Origin: Ilumatobacteraceae bacterium
GTDB taxonomy: Bacteria; Actinomycetota; Acidimicrobiia; Acidimicrobiales; Ilumatobacteraceae
DNA length: 15,427 nt
NCBI GenBank assembly: GCA_016650435.1
Contig: JAENVT010000320.1
Span: 1 to 15,427, forward strand
Direction of reading: 5' to 3'
Shown here: positions 13,343 through 15,427 of the stretch, piece after piece
Layout of the letters: each line of letters starts with the position of its first letter
Numbering within the stretch: the stretch's first letter is position 1
The notes under the pieces: model-generated
What the model was told of the DNA's origin: nothing
Database searches by the model: none
What the model saw: the letters and a program-made list of their open reading frames with translations, nothing else
Program-made: the position numbers and the translations under genes

Positions 13343-13993
13343 ATGGACACAAGTTGGCTCGGTGATCGTCGAGATGTCGTCGTGATCGATGGCCCCGATG
13401 CGGCGACGTATCTGCAATCGCAGGCCTCGCAGGACCTGCGCGACATGACCGTGGGTGACGAGCGGTGGACGTTCTTCCTACAGCCAACAGGCAAAGTCGA
13501 CGTGCTCGCGCGGGTGAAGATGGCCGGCGACGATCGCTTTGAGCTCGACACCGACCCCGGATACGGACCGGCATTGGAAGCGCGCCTCAACCGATTCAAG
13601 ATCCGTGTGAAGGCGACGGTCGAGGCGGTCGAAGCCTCGGCGGCGAGCGCCGACGATCACACGGTTGACGACGATGGTCGCATCGCTGCCGCGTGGCCGA
13701 AGATGGGTGCCGAGATCGTCCCAGGCGAGTCGATCCCGGCTGAGACCGGCCTCGACGATGTCGCGATCAGCTTCACCAAAGGCTGCTATCCCGGGCAGGA
13801 ATTGGTCGAACGGATGAACAGCAGAGGTTCGACGGCGCCACGCCATCTGGAGTTGTTGCCACGACGCAGCGACGACACACCGGGCGTGGCGATCATGCAC
13901 GACGGCGCTCCGATCGGCACGATCACGTCGGTCGGCACCACGCACGTTCTGGCCTACGTCAAGCGTGGCCAAGACGGCGGCGCGCGAGACTGA
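13343..13993 (+). CDS. Short YgfZ/GcvT-like folate-binding protein
   Basis: A 216-residue member of the YgfZ/GcvT-fold family, whose members bind folate and help iron-sulfur enzyme maturation or repair. The family signature K-G-C-Y-P-G-Q is at 146-152 (SFTKGCYPGQELVERMNSRG), with the single conserved cysteine C148. The N-terminal half (VVVIDGPDAATYLQSQASQDLRDM, FFLQPTGKVDVLARVKM) matches the GcvT barrel beginning. It is much shorter than E. coli YgfZ (about 326 residues), with a reduced middle after residue 95 and a short C-terminal barrel; nothing indicates a frameshift, so this looks like a compact natural form. The start is ATG 13343; an in-frame GTG two codons earlier is less likely. The YjbR-family gene begins 4 bp after its stop. 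Confidence 0.85.
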   Translation: MDTSWLGDRRDVVVIDGPDAATYLQSQASQDLRDMTVGDERWTFFLQPTGKVDVLARVKMAGDDRFELDTDPGYGPALEARLNRFKIRVKATVEAVEASAASADDHTVDDDGRIAAAWPKMGAEIVPGESIPAETGLDDVAISFTKGCYPGQELVERMNSRGSTAPRHLELLPRRSDDTPGVAIMHDGAPIGTITSVGTTHVLAYVKRGQDGGARD

Positions 13994-13997
13994 AAAT

Positions 13998-14360
13998 ATG
14001 GCGGCGACGGCGAAGGCCTTGGCGAAGAACCTCGAGCGGATGCGTTCGATCGCGATGGCGTTACCGGAGGTGACCGAAGAGGTCACATGGGGCACCGACA
14101 TCAACTTCCGGGTGCGCAAGAAGATCTTTGCATTCCCTGGTCAGGGTGGAAGTTTGACGGTGAAGGCGGATCGCGACGAGCTTCCCGCGCTGCTCGACGA
14201 CTCGCGGTTCACGCCGGCGCCGTACCTCGCTCGCGGCGGGTGGGTGAGGATGGATCTCACCTCGGGTTCGGTGGACTGGGGCGAGATCGACGAGCTCATC
14301 CGAACCTCGTACTGCTTGATCGCGCCGAAGAAGCTGTCGGCGCAGCTCGACGCGAGCTAG
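13998..14360 (+). CDS. MmcQ/YjbR family protein
   Basis: A 120-residue protein of the MmcQ/YjbR (double-wing, CyaY-like fold) family. Typical blocks are MALPEVTEEVTWGTDINFRVRKKIFAFPG, LTVKADRDELPALLDDSRFTPAPYLARGGWVRMDL, WGEIDELIRTSYCLIAPKKL. The family is described as possibly DNA-binding, but there is no settled biochemical function. I take ATG 13998, just after the YgfZ stop; an in-frame GTG at 13965 inside the upstream gene and an ATG at 14040 are alternatives. The stop TAG shares the palindromic CTAG (14357-14360) with the stop of the convergent M50 gene. Confidence 0.85.
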   Translation: MAATAKALAKNLERMRSIAMALPEVTEEVTWGTDINFRVRKKIFAFPGQGGSLTVKADRDELPALLDDSRFTPAPYLARGGWVRMDLTSGSVDWGEIDELIRTSYCLIAPKKLSAQLDAS

Positions 14361-15427
14361 CGCGATCCGTATTCGCCGGCGGTCGTCGACTCGCCCGCGA
14401 GCTGGGCAAGCGCGGGGGCCTGTTGCAACGACTGATTGATCCACGCCGGTGGCGCAAGGTTCTCGGCGGCGCGGAGCCAGCCGAGAGCGGTCTCGCGATC
14501 GCCCAGTGACGCGGCGCTGCGGGCAACCGCAAATGCGGCAATCGCCGAGGGCGAACGGCGGAAGGAGTCGGCGGCGTAGTGAGCTGCCGTGTCGAATTCG
14601 CCGAGGCGAACGAGGATGCCGGCAAGTGCTTGCTCGGCGTAGGGATTGCCCGTCGGCAGTGGCTGGGGGAGCAGGGCGACGAGGGTTCGCAGGGTCTGCT
14701 CGTCGGCGGCGTCGGGCGGCAACCACAGTGGTTGACCGGTGTAGGCGAACGAGTCGAGCAGCACGGCACGGGCGATCTCGGGGCTGGTCTGGTGCAGTTG
14801 TTGATTGGCGCGGTACCAGGGCGATGGGATCTGGTGGGGCACCATGCGCGACAAGTCGCTGTCGCGCCACGCTGCCGTCTCGGCGATCGCGGCAGCAGAG
14901 AGTCCATTGTTCGACTGTTTCGACTCGGTTCGCGCACGCAACATCTGCAACTGGGCCATCAGCGGGAAGATGGCGCCGTACACAGCCATGCGCCCGAACC
15001 GGCTGTCGCTGAGCAATGACAACGCCGCTAGCCCGCCGGCAATCGTGACGACGAGGCTTCCGTAGAGCATCATGTCGCGCGCCTTCTTGCCGACCAGAGC
15101 CTCGAGGCCGGCGAGCACGATGTTGCCGCCGTCCAGCGGCAGGATCGGCACGAGGTTGAAGAACCCGATCAATGGCCCAGCGAACCACAGCGCCTGCGCA
15201 GCGACAGACTCACCGCTGTGCAAGAACAGCGGGTTCCTGACACCGATCAACAGCAACGCGATCACGCTGACAACGATCTGTATTGCCGGACCGGCAACGC
15301 TGATACCGGCACGCTCCCATCGCTTCAACTCCCTGGTCGGGACGAACGAGGCGTAGCCAGCGAGGAAGTCGAGCGAAATCTCGGCGCGCGCACCCGTTGC
15401 CCGGGCGGCGAATGCATGGCCGAGCTC
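14357..15427 (-). CDS. M50 (site-2 protease-like) membrane metalloprotease, C-terminal part
   Basis: The frame runs off the right edge; 356 residues are visible. They begin E-L-G-H, the last four residues of the zinc motif HExxH (its first His lies just outside), followed by AFAARATGARAEISL. The third zinc-ligand motif NLVPILPLDGG is at visible residues 91-101. Hydrophobic segments lie near 41-63, 78-97 and 121-138, so it is an integral membrane protease of the M50/SpoIVFB-like type. After residue about 165 comes a soluble helical tail with repeated A-rich helices (YAEQALAGILVRLGEFDTAAHYAADSF, AVARSAASLGDRETALGWLRAAENLAPP) that resembles tetratricopeptide repeats. A tail like this may bind a partner or substrate; that is inference. 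An in-frame TTG at 15328 is internal, not the start. No neighbouring substrate (anti-sigma factor) is visible. Confidence 0.85.
   Translation of the reverse strand, partial: ELGHAFAARATGARAEISLDFLAGYASFVPTRELKRWERAGISVAGPAIQIVVSVIALLLIGVRNPLFLHSGESVAAQALWFAGPLIGFFNLVPILPLDGGNIVLAGLEALVGKKARDMMLYGSLVVTIAGGLAALSLLSDSRFGRMAVYGAIFPLMAQLQMLRARTESKQSNNGLSAAAIAETAAWRDSDLSRMVPHQIPSPWYRANQQLHQTSPEIARAVLLDSFAYTGQPLWLPPDAADEQTLRTLVALLPQPLPTGNPYAEQALAGILVRLGEFDTAAHYAADSFRRSPSAIAAFAVARSAASLGDRETALGWLRAAENLAPPAWINQSLQQAPALAQLAGESTTAGEYGSR

Noticed and set aside
15326..15328. TTG at 15328 as start of the M50 protease
   Set aside because: The frame continues upstream through E-L-G-H-A-F, the zinc motif, so this TTG is an internal leucine codon.
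1..15427. Search for a mobile element, CRISPR array, toxin-antitoxin pair or phage-defence island
   Set aside because: No transposase, integrase, regularly spaced repeats, or defence-type domains were seen; gene content is housekeeping throughout.

Overview
The window is GC-rich, densely packed bacterial DNA. Genes abut or overlap through ATGA/GTGA junctions, and GTG starts are common. A mycothiol synthase (mshD), a DUF6285 protein beside a phosphotransferase, the hisI-trpE pair and a GroES-like protein ending in STGLYL together point to a high-GC Gram-positive actinobacterium. An Acidimicrobiia-type organism is my best guess, but the lineage is inference. No rRNA, tRNA, insertion sequence, phage gene or CRISPR array was seen. 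This is mostly an ordinary housekeeping and biosynthetic chromosomal region.

Layout. (1) 1-753, plus strand: the end of a phosphotransferase (APH-fold) gene overlapping a DUF6285 gene. (2) 745-4512, minus strand: an apparent operon mshD, M3 oligopeptidase (pepF-like), rlmN, joined by a 13-bp gap and a GTGA overlap. It converges on block 1 with a 9-bp overlap. (3) 4587-5249, plus strand: endonuclease III (nth), divergent from mshD. (4) 5250-5699: a mainly non-coding interval. It holds a promoter-like sequence, a structured candidate small RNA ending in a strong intrinsic terminator, a 64-residue minus-strand hypothetical gene, and a palindrome just upstream of hisC. (5) 5700-12758, plus strand: hisC-hisB-hisH-hisA-hisF, then an aldo/keto reductase and an orphan GroES-like gene, then hisI-trpE. 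(6) 12768-13298, minus strand: a small three-helix membrane protein, divergent from 13343-14360, which carries a short YgfZ/GcvT-like protein and a MmcQ/YjbR protein. (7) 14357-15427, minus strand: an M50 membrane metalloprotease with a C-terminal repeat-like domain, cut by the window edge.

How the genes work together. hisI, hisA, hisH, hisF, hisB and hisC cover the middle of histidine synthesis: phosphoribosyl-AMP cyclohydrolase, ProFAR isomerase, the two-subunit IGP synthase, IGP dehydratase and histidinol-phosphate aminotransferase. hisG, hisE and hisD are not in the window, so the pathway is split. trpE, fused by overlap to hisI, starts tryptophan synthesis, but its glutaminase partner is not adjacent. 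mshD makes the last step of mycothiol, nth repairs oxidised pyrimidines, and rlmN modifies 23S rRNA and tRNA.

No large undescribed system is evident. The most unusual signals are non-coding: the candidate sRNA at about 5309-5409 with a 10-bp palindrome over its promoter, a palindrome at the hisC promoter, a symmetric inverted repeat between the divergent genes at 13298 and 13343, and repeated TAnnnT boxes 6-8 nt before start codons that lack a well-placed Shine-Dalgarno, which suggest leaderless mRNAs.
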